Assembly: GCF_023229695.1 (NCBI RefSeq)
Contig: NZ_JALNYS010000025.1
Location: 1 to 35,957, forward strand
Origin: Sulfuricurvum sp.
Lineage (GTDB): Bacteria > Campylobacterota > Campylobacteria > Campylobacterales > Sulfurimonadaceae
Length of the DNA stretch: 35,957 bases
Direction: 5' to 3'
A program made the translations under genes and the position numbers. Shown piece after piece: positions 15,352 to 24,158 of this stretch. The stretch's first letter is position 1, and every line of letters begins with the position of its first letter. The notes beneath the pieces are model-generated. The model had not been told where the DNA came from and did not search any database. It worked only from the letters and a program-made list of their open reading frames with translations.

Positions 15352-15935
15352 GATTGAGCCTGTGCAATAAACGCGGAGACCAACTCAGGTGATTTTTTCC
15401 CTTTGGAGGCTTCGACGCCGCTGCTTACGTCGACACCGTAAAAACCGTAGGGTTTGAGCGAAGCGACATTCGAAGGTTCGAGCCCTCCGGCAAGGATGAT
15501 TTTTGAACAATCGGCCCCTTCAAACCATTCAATATTGAGCCGTTTGCCGCTCCCGCCGTATCCTTCGCAATAGGCATCGATGAGACGGTATTCGTCGTTG
15601 TATCGGAAAATATCTTCCTGCTTTTGGGCGCGGATCACTTTCAGCGACGGAAAACCGAGGGTATCAAAAAAATTTTCCTCAACATCAAAATGGATCTGCG
15701 CCAAGGTACATCCCGTTTCCAAACAGATCGATCGGATCGTTTCGGCACTTTCATTGACAAAAAGGGCGACCTTTTCAACAAACGGCGGGAGGCGGCGGAT
15801 GATACGGCGTGCCGATTCGGGAGAAATGTAGCGGGGGGATTGGGGATAAAAAACAAACCCCAGTGCATCGGCACCGGCGTCTATCGCCATCAGGGCGTCG
15901 CTAAGATTGGTAATCCCGCAGATTTTGACTCTCAT
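15348..15935 (-). CDS. trpF: Phosphoribosylanthranilate isomerase
   Basis: A 195-aa TIM-barrel enzyme of tryptophan synthesis that converts PRA to CdRP. It shows the family N-terminus RVKICGITN with catalytic Cys, GFVFYPQSPRYIS, ILAGGLEPSNV and GVDVSSGVEASKGKKS. A TTG at 15956 would add seven residues, but ATG 15935 gives the canonical start; neither has a strong ribosome binding site. It is isolated from other trp genes and sits between rpe and the exonuclease gene. Confidence 0.93.
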   Translation of the reverse strand: MRVKICGITNLSDALMAIDAGADALGFVFYPQSPRYISPESARRIIRRLPPFVEKVALFVNESAETIRSICLETGCTLAQIHFDVEENFFDTLGFPSLKVIRAQKQEDIFRYNDEYRLIDAYCEGYGGSGKRLNIEWFEGADCSKIILAGGLEPSNVASLKPYGFYGVDVSSGVEASKGKKSPELVSAFIAQAQS

Positions 15936-15978
15936 ATTATCTATAATAACACTCAAACGAGCAAAGCCCGCTTGAGTG

Positions 15979-16001
15979 GCAAGGACATATATGTCCTTTG
16001 C
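15979..16001. promoter_or_regulatory. Palindrome upstream of trpF
   Basis: A nearly perfect inverted repeat centred on ATAT: GCAAGGACAT and ATGTCCTTTGC. It lies 44 bp upstream of the trpF start and 53 bp past the rpe stop. It could be an operator or a terminator of rpe; without a T-run neither is certain. Confidence 0.4.
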
Positions 16002-16053
16002 AATCCCCTAAAGCTTCCAGTATAAATACGGGAGAAAACAGAGTATATATCAT

Positions 16054-16695
16054 TTAAACTCTCAAACTTTCGATGGCTGTTTTATAATCGCTTGCGCCGA
16101 AAACATAGCTTCCCGCGACGCAAATATCGACGCCGGCCTCTTTAAGCTGTTGAATATTGGAGCTTCCGACCCCGCCGTCGATTTCGATCAGACACTCGGG
16201 ATTGATACGGTCACGGAGCGCTTTGAGACGTTCTATTTTTTCGACTACGGTCGGGATGAATTTCTGGCCGCCGAAACCGGGATTGACACTCATCACGAGG
16301 ACCATATCCAAATCAGCGAGGAGATATTCGATCGCTTCGGCCGGGGTATGGGGATTGAGGACGATGGCCGGTTTGATTCCGAGTGAACGGATTTTCTGGA
16401 TCAGACGGTGGGGATTTTTCTCTTCTTCGATATGAAACGAGATGTATCCGGGTTTGAGGGGGGCAAACAGATCGACGAAAAAGGAGTTGTTTTGGACCAT
16501 CAAGTGGATATCAAGGGGTTTGGTAGAGGCTTTGGCGATAGCCTCTACGACAACCGGTCCGATCGTCAGATTAGGGACGAAATGGCCGTCCATCACATCG
16601 ACATGGACCAGATCGCATCCCGCATCGCAGATGGCGCGGACATCACGCGCTAGGTTGCCAAAATCGGCAGAGAGGATACTGGGGGCGATTAACAT
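16054..16695 (-). CDS. rpe: Ribulose-phosphate 3-epimerase
   Basis: A 213-aa TIM-barrel enzyme interconverting ribulose-5-phosphate and xylulose-5-phosphate. Motifs are APSILSADF, HVDVMDGHFVPN, HLMV, MSVNPGFGGQKFIP and EIDGGV, covering the metal ligands and catalytic Asp residues. AAGGTG precedes the ATG. It is the first gene of the minus-strand rpe-trpF-exonuclease group. Confidence 0.96.
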   Translation of the reverse strand: MLIAPSILSADFGNLARDVRAICDAGCDLVHVDVMDGHFVPNLTIGPVVVEAIAKASTKPLDIHLMVQNNSFFVDLFAPLKPGYISFHIEEEKNPHRLIQKIRSLGIKPAIVLNPHTPAEAIEYLLADLDMVLVMSVNPGFGGQKFIPTVVEKIERLKALRDRINPECLIEIDGGVGSSNIQQLKEAGVDICVAGSYVFGASDYKTAIESLRV

Positions 16696-16714
16696 GGAAG
16701 GGCACCTTGAATAG

Positions 16715-16735
16715 TTTTCGCTATTTTAGCGAAAA
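16715..16735 (-). terminator. Hairpin downstream of the CheX-like gene
   Basis: A perfect 8-bp stem TTTTCGCT/AGCGAAAA with a 5-base loop lies between the end of the CheX-like gene and the rpe start. It may terminate the upstream minus-strand operon. The T-run is short. Confidence 0.4.
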
Positions 16736-16798
16736 AGTTTTGCAGAGAGCTTTGCCGCCCCCTCTACCTTTACCCTCTTCGGGTAAAACAGGACGTAT

Positions 16799-18193
16799 TT
16801 ATCGTGTCAAAAAGAACGTAAAATTGCTCCCCTCGAAACTCAAATCGACCTGAACCCCTTTTTTGTTCTGGACGATTTGCATCAGGGCATCGATATCGCC
16901 GTAGGTACGGGGAAGGGTGATGTCAACATGCTGTTTCTTCTCCCCCAACAGCGCTTTGGCCCGTCCCCCGATGATATTGACAAATTCGGCTAAAGAGTCC
17001 AAAATGGCCTCTTCGTCTTCGGTCTCTTCGCCGATCAGGAGTTCGCATGCCTTTTTGGCAATGTTTTTCGGAAAAACGAGGATGATGATACCGTCAACGT
17101 CCCCGTAAAACCCGATCGAACTGGCAAATTGGTTTTTAGACTCTTTTACCGCCAGGGTTTGGATGTTCAATCCATTTTTGACCGCTTTGGCATTGGTCAT
17201 CATCGCAATGGTGGAGACCGTCGCATCGATAAAATTGGGGAGTTCATTGATCAGGGCTTTGGTGAGGGCCCGATTGGTTTTGGTTGCTGATGGACTGCTT
17301 CCGCCAAGATCCTGAAGGAGCTGCTTGTTATTCAAGATGTCATCCATCGTATTGAAAAAGAGGGTCCCCGCATCTTCAAGATCGTGTTTAAACGATTCGG
17401 GTGTTTTTTCAAACGTCAATCCGACAAAACAGATGGTCGCATTGTATTCTGCGGCGGATGAGGCAAGTTTGGTGAGAAAATTGAGGGCATGAACATTCAT
17501 CGAGACCACTTTATGGGCATCAAAAATAAAAAGTCTGAATCCCACATTCAGCGAATTGTTATGGTAAGTGATATTAAAGGTATTCCCTATTTCGGCATCT
17601 AGAAAATTGGCGATCGTATAAATAACGGCATTGCCGGTTACGCGGGTGGCGATTTTCTGGCCGAAAATCCCCAAATAACTCTCTTCAATGATCGCATAGT
17701 AGAGATCAGGATGCTGTTTTTTTTCGTCAAACTCTTTTTTGCTTTGGGCAATGACCGGATTGTGTCCGTAATCAAACAGTTCGATGGCCATGGCTGAGCG
17801 CTGAGAAGGGTCTTCATTATAAAGCAAGACGGTTCGAGAGTCGCTTTTATTGCTCGGAGCGAAAAGCTCGGCAATTTTTTCGGTACGAAAGAGGGAGAAG
17901 TTGAGGGCATTTTTGTAAAAACTGATAATGGTCGTAAATTTAACATGATCATAATCGCATAAACCGACCGAAATGTGTTTTTGGCTCCGTATAGTGAGGA
18001 GCGTTTTGATAAAAACGTCCAGTCCGTTTTTGTTAAAAAAAATCACCTTCTTTAAAGAGACTAGAAGCATGTCGATATTCATATGCTCTATCGCTTTGAT
18101 ATCATCGATGGTGACGTACGAAGGGGCATTGTTTCCATCCAGAAAGCCTTGCGGATGAAAAACCGCGACCCTCCCTTTAACGGCTGGTTTCAT
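16799..18193 (-). CDS. Protein with C-terminal CheX-like phosphatase domain
   Basis: A 464-aa protein. About residues 310-464 resemble CheX, the CheY-P phosphatase: GDVDGIIILVFPKNIAKKA, then LAEFVNIIGGRAKALLG, which holds the E-x-x-N signature, then ITLPRTYGD. The N-terminal 300 residues look like a STAS-like segment (start GRVAVFHPQGFLDG) followed by one or two receiver- or STAS-like alpha/beta segments without a clear phosphoacceptor Asp motif. It overlaps the upstream HDOD gene by 17 bp, so the two are translated together. A role in tuning a CheY-type response is inferred. Confidence 0.65.
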   Translation of the reverse strand: MKPAVKGRVAVFHPQGFLDGNNAPSYVTIDDIKAIEHMNIDMLLVSLKKVIFFNKNGLDVFIKTLLTIRSQKHISVGLCDYDHVKFTTIISFYKNALNFSLFRTEKIAELFAPSNKSDSRTVLLYNEDPSQRSAMAIELFDYGHNPVIAQSKKEFDEKKQHPDLYYAIIEESYLGIFGQKIATRVTGNAVIYTIANFLDAEIGNTFNITYHNNSLNVGFRLFIFDAHKVVSMNVHALNFLTKLASSAAEYNATICFVGLTFEKTPESFKHDLEDAGTLFFNTMDDILNNKQLLQDLGGSSPSATKTNRALTKALINELPNFIDATVSTIAMMTNAKAVKNGLNIQTLAVKESKNQFASSIGFYGDVDGIIILVFPKNIAKKACELLIGEETEDEEAILDSLAEFVNIIGGRAKALLGEKKQHVDITLPRTYGDIDALMQIVQNKKGVQVDLSFEGSNFTFFLTR

Positions 18194-19010
18194 CGTCTAC
18201 CACCTGCATAAAAGATTCGTAAATATCTTGGACAAAGTCAATCTGAAAATCGATAAATTCGTTGAGTCCGGCACTGACGTAGGCACTTTGGGAAAGTTCG
18301 TAAAAGAGGAGCAGATGCATCCATTGCGCTAGAAGTTTTAAGTTTCCGGAAATTTGACTATCCGTCCCCGAGGCGGCATGGACTATCTTGGCAATGGAGG
18401 GGGACATTTCCCATTTGAGGGCAATTTCGCTGCACAAGTCGAACAGACTCCGTTTGGAAAGACGGATTAAAATCGTATTGTAATCGAGCGCTTTGACCGA
18501 ACGCAGCTGTGCTACCTCTTTGGCGTGTGCGCCAAAGAGGGCGTCACACACGATAATACTTGCGGGAAGAAGGGTGATAGCGCTTTCGGTATCGCGGTTG
18601 TGGAGTCCCAAATGTTTGAGAATTTTTTCCCATTTGCGTCCCAGAGAGGCTTGCAAATCGTAAAAGTTTTGATCGGTGAGGGTAAAAAGGGACCACTGTT
18701 TGGGGAGAAGCAAAGATAGAAGATAGCTGTAGAGGATTTGCTGCGTAGTGGAAATCCCTAAAATACTAAAAATCTGATTGAGATCGCTAACCTCGTTTCG
18801 GAATCCGTATATCGGACGGTTGATGAGGGTTTTGAGATAGAGCTTTAAGGCGGGGTCCTCTTCGGCACACTTAGCCGCTTTGGGTAAATCTCCATCCCGC
18901 AGATACTCCAGCGTTTGACGGAGCACCGAAGGGGCCGGAGGGATATTTTGTATGTATAAAGAGACTTCTTCTTGTGTAATCACGAAAGGGATATCCAATG
19001 TTTTTGTCAA
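18177..19010 (-). CDS. HDOD-domain signalling protein
   Basis: A 277-aa protein. The HDOD signature begins near residue 20 with IPPAPSVLRQTLEYL, continues with EDPALKLYLKTLIN and LNQIFSILGIS, and fills most of the chain. HDOD is a non-catalytic relative of HD phosphohydrolases, used in bacterial signalling and often in motility or c-di-GMP circuits. The start is TTG 19010 by frame; no good ribosome binding site or upstream ATG is visible, so the exact start is uncertain. Operonic with the CheX-like gene and divergent from rpmB. Confidence 0.75.
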   Translation of the reverse strand: MTKTLDIPFVITQEEVSLYIQNIPPAPSVLRQTLEYLRDGDLPKAAKCAEEDPALKLYLKTLINRPIYGFRNEVSDLNQIFSILGISTTQQILYSYLLSLLLPKQWSLFTLTDQNFYDLQASLGRKWEKILKHLGLHNRDTESAITLLPASIIVCDALFGAHAKEVAQLRSVKALDYNTILIRLSKRSLFDLCSEIALKWEMSPSIAKIVHAASGTDSQISGNLKLLAQWMHLLLFYELSQSAYVSAGLNEFIDFQIDFVQDIYESFMQVVDDETSR

Positions 19011-19179
19011 TTGTAGTGTGTAATGGCTAAAGGGAGCTTTATATTTTGTTTTAGAGCTTTTTTTACCCTTTTGATTCGGGTGTCGGGCACTCTGGTTCGG
19101 GTGCGCTAATTTTCTTAAGGTAAACTTTGGGTTGGTTAAGATAGAATTCGCAACTAAATTTTACGCAAGGAGCCCCAAA

Positions 19180-19368
19180 ATGGCAAGAAAATGTGCTATT
19201 AGCGGTAAAGGCCCAATGAGCGGGAACAACGTTTCTCACGCGAAAAACAGAACAAAACGCCGTTTTTTACCAAACCTTCGCACTGTTCGTGTAACACTTG
19301 AAGACGGTACGACTAAAAAACTGAAAATTGCTGCTTCTGAGCTTCGTACCCTTAAAAAAGATTCGTAA
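19180..19368 (+). CDS. rpmB: 50S ribosomal protein L28
   Basis: A 62-aa basic ribosomal protein with N-terminus MARKCAISGKGPMSGNNVSH and the RTKRRFLPNL core. ATG 19180 follows CAAGGAG; the in-frame upstream extension to 19132 is not used. The gene stands alone with its own terminator. Confidence 0.97.
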   Translation: MARKCAISGKGPMSGNNVSHAKNRTKRRFLPNLRTVRVTLEDGTTKKLKIAASELRTLKKDS

Positions 19369-19394
19369 CTTCCGCACATAGTGCCTACGCACCC

Positions 19395-19421
19395 CGGGAG
19401 TTACCTCCCGACTCTTTTTTT
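19395..19421 (+). terminator. Rho-independent terminator of rpmB
   Basis: Stem CGGGAG/CTCCCG with a TTAC loop, followed by ACTC and seven T residues, 26 bp after the stop codon. Confidence 0.8.
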
Positions 19422-19478
19422 GATTTCCCTCTTTTTTCTTTTCTTTAAAATTTCAACATACCCCTTGGTTTGAGAGTC

Positions 19479-19484
19479 TATAAT
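19479..19484 (+). promoter_or_regulatory. -10 box of argJ
   Basis: TATAAT lies 36 bp before the argJ ATG, after the rpmB terminator and a T-rich stretch. Confidence 0.6.
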
Positions 19485-19520
19485 TCGTCATCATGTTTTG
19501 TCTGCAGGAGTTTTTATATT

Positions 19521-20708
19521 ATGGTTAAGATTAACACTATTGACGGCGGTGTTTGTGCCGCGACGGGTTTTTTTGCCGACGGAATCCATATCGGCCTTAA
19601 AAAAGAGGGTGCAAAGGATTTGGCCTTTATCTATTCCGACACCTTGTGTTCGATTGCATCGGTTTTTACGACCAACAAAATGACCGCAGCCCCGATACGC
19701 CATTTTCGCGCAAAGGGGGATTTTGAAGGAAATTTTGTTCTGATCAACTCCAAAAATGCCAATGCGATGACGGGGCAAGCGGGGATTGATGACATTGACG
19801 AGGTCCTTTTGGCTTTGGAGAGGACGTTTGAGCAGATTACCCATCCGGTCATGAGTTCAACCGGAGTCATCGGCGTGCGTCTCCCCAAAGCCAAGATTAT
19901 TGAAGGGGCGAAAAAAATCGATCTCTCGAAACGTGACGGAGAGAGTGCATCCGAAGCGATCATGACCACCGATACCTTTAACAAGCAGATCGCTTTTGAA
20001 GTGATACCGGAGGAGGGGAAACCCTTTCGGATCGGCGCAATGGCGAAAGGGGCCGGGATGATCAATCCGGCCATGGCGACCATGCTGTGCTTCATTACAA
20101 CCGATGCGGCAGTCGATAAAGCGACGATGCAGTCGCTGTTGGATGAGTGTATCCATACGACGTTCAATGCCGCGAGTGTGGATGGGGATACCTCGACGAA
20201 CGATACCGTGCTGTTGATGGCCAACGGAAAAAGCGGGGCATTCCATGCCGAAGCGTTTAAAGAGGCGTTGGAGCAAATTATGCTTTTCCTTGCCAAAGAG
20301 ATGGTTCGTGACGGTGAAGGGGCGACCAAACTGGTCACTTATAAAGTGACGGGAGCCGTCAATGCCAAAGAGGCGGAGATTGCCGCAAAAGCGTTATCAA
20401 ACTCTCTTTTGGTTAAAACGGCGCTTTACGGCGAAGATCCGAATTGGGGACGTATCGCCTCGACGGTGGGAGCAAGCGGCGTGATGTGCGATGAAGCGTT
20501 TCTGAGCATCTGGTTTGACGAGGTGTGCGTTTACAAAAAAGGGGAACTGCTGTTTGATGAAAAACTGGAGCCTCTGGCTGCTGCGGTGATGAAAAAAGCG
20601 GCATTCACGATCCATTGCGACATCGGGCTTCAAGACGGCGAATTTACGGCATACGGATGCGATTTGGGGCACGAATACGTCAAAATCAATGCCGATTATC
20701 GCACGTAG
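19521..20708 (+). CDS. argJ: Bifunctional ornithine acetyltransferase / N-acetylglutamate synthase
   Basis: A 395-aa Ntn-fold enzyme of arginine synthesis that transfers acetyl from N-acetylornithine to glutamate and may also use acetyl-CoA. The self-cleavage site lies in KGAGMINPAMATML, between Ala186 and Thr187, the catalytic nucleophile. DGDTSTNDT and EDPNWGRI are further family motifs. ATG 19521 follows CAGGAG; the frame upstream to 19470 overlaps the promoter and is not used. Whether it is bifunctional cannot be told from sequence alone. Confidence 0.95.
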   Translation: MVKINTIDGGVCAATGFFADGIHIGLKKEGAKDLAFIYSDTLCSIASVFTTNKMTAAPIRHFRAKGDFEGNFVLINSKNANAMTGQAGIDDIDEVLLALERTFEQITHPVMSSTGVIGVRLPKAKIIEGAKKIDLSKRDGESASEAIMTTDTFNKQIAFEVIPEEGKPFRIGAMAKGAGMINPAMATMLCFITTDAAVDKATMQSLLDECIHTTFNAASVDGDTSTNDTVLLMANGKSGAFHAEAFKEALEQIMLFLAKEMVRDGEGATKLVTYKVTGAVNAKEAEIAAKALSNSLLVKTALYGEDPNWGRIASTVGASGVMCDEAFLSIWFDEVCVYKKGELLFDEKLEPLAAAVMKKAAFTIHCDIGLQDGEFTAYGCDLGHEYVKINADYRT

Positions 20709-20736
20709 TATTAGCAATAGCTAAGTGAGTGCGCGG

Positions 20737-20742
20737 TATAAT
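20737..20742 (+). promoter_or_regulatory. -10 box of prs
   Basis: TATAAT in a GCGGTATAATCGCG context, 31 bp before the prs ATG. The flanking CGCG/CGCG makes a short palindrome. Confidence 0.6.
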
Positions 20743-20773
20743 CGCGCCAATTTAACGGCAACAGGATAACTCA

Positions 20774-21703
20774 ATGCGCGGATACAAAATTTTCAGCGGT
20801 TCAGCATGCAGCGAATTCGCAACCGAAGTATGCAAAACTCTCGATGTTCCACTCTCGAAAGCGGAAGTAAAACGTTTTAGTGACGGTGAAATTAACGTTC
20901 AAATCGCTGAAAGTGTCCGTGGACGTGATGTCTTTATCATTCAAAGCACAGGGGCACCGTCGAATGATAATCTGATGGAACTGTTGATTATGACGGATGC
21001 GTTGCGCCGTTCATCCGCCAGCTCGATTACCGCCGTCGTCCCCTATTTCGGATATGCGCGTCAAGACCGTAAAGCGGCTCCGCGCGTTCCCATTACGGCG
21101 AAACTGGTTGCCGATATGTTTGAAACGGCGGGGATTGACCGTGTTGTCACTATCGACTTGCATGCGGGGCAAATTCAGGGGTTTTTTGATATTCCGGTCG
21201 ACAATCTTTACGGTTCGATTATTTTTCAGGAGTATATCCGCTCAAAAAATCTTCCGAATCCGATTATTGCCTCTCCGGATATCGGGGGAGTTACGCGAGC
21301 CCGTTATTTTGCCGAAAAACTGGGGCTTGAGATGGTCATCGTCGATAAACGCCGCGAAAAAGCCAATGAATCGGAAGTGATGAATATCATCGGGGATGTG
21401 GCAGGCAAAGACGTCATCATGATCGACGATATGGTCGATACCGCCGGAACGATGGTCAAAGCGGCTGCGGCATTGAAAAAACGGGGGGCGACGTCGGTCA
21501 TGGCCTGCGCGACGCACGGTGTACTCAGCGGGAAAGCGTTTGAAAACATCAATAACGGAGAACTCGACGAACTGGTGATCTCAAATACCCTGGTGTTAAG
21601 AGGACAAAGCGATAAGATCAAAGTCCTCAGCGTCGCTCCTCTCTTTGCCGAAGTGATCCGCCGCGTGTATCATAACGAAAGTGTCAATTCGCTTTTCAGC
21701 TAA
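20774..21703 (+). CDS. prs: Ribose-phosphate pyrophosphokinase (PRPP synthase)
   Basis: A 309-aa class I enzyme making PRPP from ribose-5-phosphate and ATP for nucleotide, Trp and His synthesis. Visible motifs are FSDGEINVQI, PYFGYARQDRK (ATP site), DLHAGQIQGFF, SPDIGGVTRAR and the PRPP loop MIDDMVDTAGTM. ACAGGA precedes the ATG. It is followed by the lepA promoter region. Confidence 0.97.
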   Translation: MRGYKIFSGSACSEFATEVCKTLDVPLSKAEVKRFSDGEINVQIAESVRGRDVFIIQSTGAPSNDNLMELLIMTDALRRSSASSITAVVPYFGYARQDRKAAPRVPITAKLVADMFETAGIDRVVTIDLHAGQIQGFFDIPVDNLYGSIIFQEYIRSKNLPNPIIASPDIGGVTRARYFAEKLGLEMVIVDKRREKANESEVMNIIGDVAGKDVIMIDDMVDTAGTMVKAAAALKKRGATSVMACATHGVLSGKAFENINNGELDELVISNTLVLRGQSDKIKVLSVAPLFAEVIRRVYHNESVNSLFS

Positions 21704-21748
21704 TACTCTCTTTGGGGGTTCCCCCCAACCTCCTAAGCAACCTTCTGC

Positions 21749-21754
21749 TATAAT
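21749..21754 (+). promoter_or_regulatory. -10 box of lepA
   Basis: TATAAT preceded by TGC lies 25 bp before the lepA ATG. A GGGGG/CCCCC stem-like sequence just upstream (about 21713-21729) may end prs transcription, although it has no T-run. Confidence 0.6.
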
Positions 21755-21778
21755 TCGATTAATTAAAACAAACGAGCA

Positions 21779-23578
21779 ATGAATCAAATGGATAATATTC
21801 GCAACTTTTCAATCATCGCCCATATCGACCATGGCAAGAGTACCTTAGCCGACCGCATTATCCAAGAGTGCGGTGCGGTTTCGGACCGTGAGCTGAGCAA
21901 ACAGATGATGGATACGATGGATATCGAGCAAGAGCGCGGGATCACGATCAAAGCGCAAAGTGTCCGTCTCGATTACGTCAAAGAGGGCAAACACTATATC
22001 CTCAACCTGATCGACACTCCGGGCCACGTCGATTTTAGCTACGAAGTCTCTAAATCGCTGGCATCATCGGATGGGGCGCTCTTGATCGTCGATGCGGCGC
22101 AGGGGGTCGAAGCGCAAACGATCGCCAATGTTTATATGGCAATGGAAAATAATCTGACCCTCATCCCCGTTATCAATAAAATCGACCTTCCCGCCGCAGA
22201 GCCCGAACGGGTCGCCGAAGAGATCGAGACGACGATCGGGATCGATGCGACCGATGCGGTGATGATTTCGGCTAAAACCGGTGTGGGGATTCGTGAACTG
22301 ATCGACGCGATCGTCGACCGTATTCCGGCACCGAGCGGAGACCCGAGCGCGACGACCAAAGCGATCATTTACGATTCGTGGTTTGACTCGTATCAGGGGG
22401 CAATGGCCCTCGTGCGGGTGTTCGACGGGGAGATCAAAATGGGTCAGATGATCAAACTGATGCACAACGATGAAAACCATCAAGTGCTGGAGTTGATGTA
22501 TCCCCATCCCCTTCGCCGCCAAAAAACCCAAAGCATCAAAGCCGGAGAGATCGGGATCGTGATCTTGGGGGTGAAAGAGGTCGGTTCTATCCGTGTCGGC
22601 GATACGATCACCGATGCGCGCAACCCGGCCAAAGAACCGGTCGGTGAATACGCCCCCGCAAAGCCGTTTGTATTCGCCGGGCTCTATCCGATCGACACCG
22701 ATGAGTTTGAATCGGTGCGCGATGCCCTCGATAAGCTGAAACTCAACGACAGCTCTCTCAGTTATGAGCCGGAAACCTCGATTGCACTCGGGTTTGGTTT
22801 CCGTGTCGGGTTTTTGGGGATGCTCCATATGGAAGTTATCAAAGAGCGGCTGGAGCGGGAGTTTAATCTCGATCTGATCGCTACCGCCCCCTCGGTGGTT
22901 TATAAAGTCTATAAGACCGACGGAACGATGATCGAGGTCCAAAACCCGAGCGAATTGCCCGAACCGCAGCACATCGAGCGGATTGAAGAGCCCTATGTCC
23001 GTGCGACGGTCATCGTACCGACCGATTATTTGGGGAATGTGATTACCCTCTTAACCGCCAAGCGGGGGATGCAGGAGAAGATGGAGTATCTCAACGAGAC
23101 ACGGGTGATGCTCATCTACGTCATGCCGATGAACGAGATCGTCGTCGATTTTTACGATAAACTCAAATCGACCTCCAAAGGGTACGCGAGTTTCGATTAC
23201 GATCCGATCGAATTTCGTCAGGGGGATCTGGTCAAACTCGATGTCCGGGTCGCGGGAGACGTCGTCGATGCTCTCAGTGTTATCGTTCCGCGCGTGAGTG
23301 CCGAATCACGCGGACGGGCACTGGTGAGCAATATGAAAGAGATTGTCCCCCGCCAGCTCTTCGAAGTGGCGATTCAGGCCTCGATCGGAAACCGCGTCAT
23401 TGCCCGCGAAACGGTCAAATCGATGGGGAAAAACGTCACCGCTAAATGTTACGGTGGGGATATCTCCCGTAAACGCAAACTCCTCGACAAACAAAAAGAG
23501 GGGAAAAAACGGATGAAGGCGATCGGAAAGGTTCAGCTTCCGCAGGAAGCTTTTATGTCTGTTTTGAAAATGGATTAA
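21779..23578 (+). CDS. lepA: Translation elongation factor 4 (LepA)
   Basis: A 599-aa ribosome-associated GTPase that acts on stalled or mistranslocated ribosomes. The G1 motif is AHIDHGKST, G2 lies in RGITIKAQ, G3 is DTPGHVDF, G4 is NKIDLP and G5 lies near MISAKTG. The specific C-terminal domain is present and ends KRMKAIGKVQLPQEAFMSVLKMD. Length matches the family. ATG 21779 is used; an ATG three codons later (21788) is equally possible because the binding site is weak. Confidence 0.97.
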   Translation: MNQMDNIRNFSIIAHIDHGKSTLADRIIQECGAVSDRELSKQMMDTMDIEQERGITIKAQSVRLDYVKEGKHYILNLIDTPGHVDFSYEVSKSLASSDGALLIVDAAQGVEAQTIANVYMAMENNLTLIPVINKIDLPAAEPERVAEEIETTIGIDATDAVMISAKTGVGIRELIDAIVDRIPAPSGDPSATTKAIIYDSWFDSYQGAMALVRVFDGEIKMGQMIKLMHNDENHQVLELMYPHPLRRQKTQSIKAGEIGIVILGVKEVGSIRVGDTITDARNPAKEPVGEYAPAKPFVFAGLYPIDTDEFESVRDALDKLKLNDSSLSYEPETSIALGFGFRVGFLGMLHMEVIKERLEREFNLDLIATAPSVVYKVYKTDGTMIEVQNPSELPEPQHIERIEEPYVRATVIVPTDYLGNVITLLTAKRGMQEKMEYLNETRVMLIYVMPMNEIVVDFYDKLKSTSKGYASFDYDPIEFRQGDLVKLDVRVAGDVVDALSVIVPRVSAESRGRALVSNMKEIVPRQLFEVAIQASIGNRVIARETVKSMGKNVTAKCYGGDISRKRKLLDKQKEGKKRMKAIGKVQLPQEAFMSVLKMD

Positions 23579-23582
23579 TGGC

Positions 23583-24158
23583 ATGAAATGCATGATATGT
23601 GAGAGCTGGAGCTTTTCGCATATCTGTGTTACTTGTCAAAACAACCTGCTCACTCCCCGTCTCCACAAACGTAAAATTCTCGGAAATATTCCCGTCTACT
23701 CTTTTTATCCCTACGATGAGATCGAATCTCTGCTGCTGACCAAGCATACCGATATCGGATATTATATTTACACCATTCTCGCAAAGCGCTCTTTGGGGAC
23801 GTTCGCGCAGACATGGGAGTATGGTTACCGTGTCGCTTCAATCGGGATCGACGATGATCCCAAAAGCGGCTACAGCCATACGGCAGTATTGAACCGTGCA
23901 CTCCGATCTCCCGCGATTACACCGCGTTACGGAAAACTACGAGCGCAGAATCATCATAAATATGCGGGGAAAAGTGTTGAAGAGCGCCTCATGAATCCCA
24001 GAGGCTTTCTCTGTTCCCCTTTTAATGAAGAGGAGGTGATATTGGTCGATGATATTGTGACCACCGGTCTAACCTTGAGTGAAGCGGCCGAAGCGCTGCA
24101 TGCTCAGGGAAAAAAAGTGATCCTCTGCCTTACCTTAACCGATGCGGAGAATAAGTAG
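23583..24158 (+). CDS. ComF-family phosphoribosyltransferase-like protein
   Basis: A 191-aa protein. An N-terminal zinc-finger-like cluster (C3, C6, C15, C18) is followed by a type I phosphoribosyltransferase fold with the PRPP motif VILVDDIVTTGLT near residues 155-167. ComFC relatives act in uptake and processing of transforming DNA. The ATG lies 4 bp after the lepA stop, indicating co-transcription. The gene ends exactly where the convergent SagB gene ends. The natural-competence role is inferred from family. Confidence 0.85.
   Translation: MKCMICESWSFSHICVTCQNNLLTPRLHKRKILGNIPVYSFYPYDEIESLLLTKHTDIGYYIYTILAKRSLGTFAQTWEYGYRVASIGIDDDPKSGYSHTAVLNRALRSPAITPRYGKLRAQNHHKYAGKSVEERLMNPRGFLCSPFNEEEVILVDDIVTTGLTLSEAAEALHAQGKKVILCLTLTDAENK

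Noticed and set aside
22064..22972. 302-aa open frame antisense to lepA
   Set aside because: Shadow of the conserved LepA coding sequence; no domain or ribosome binding site.
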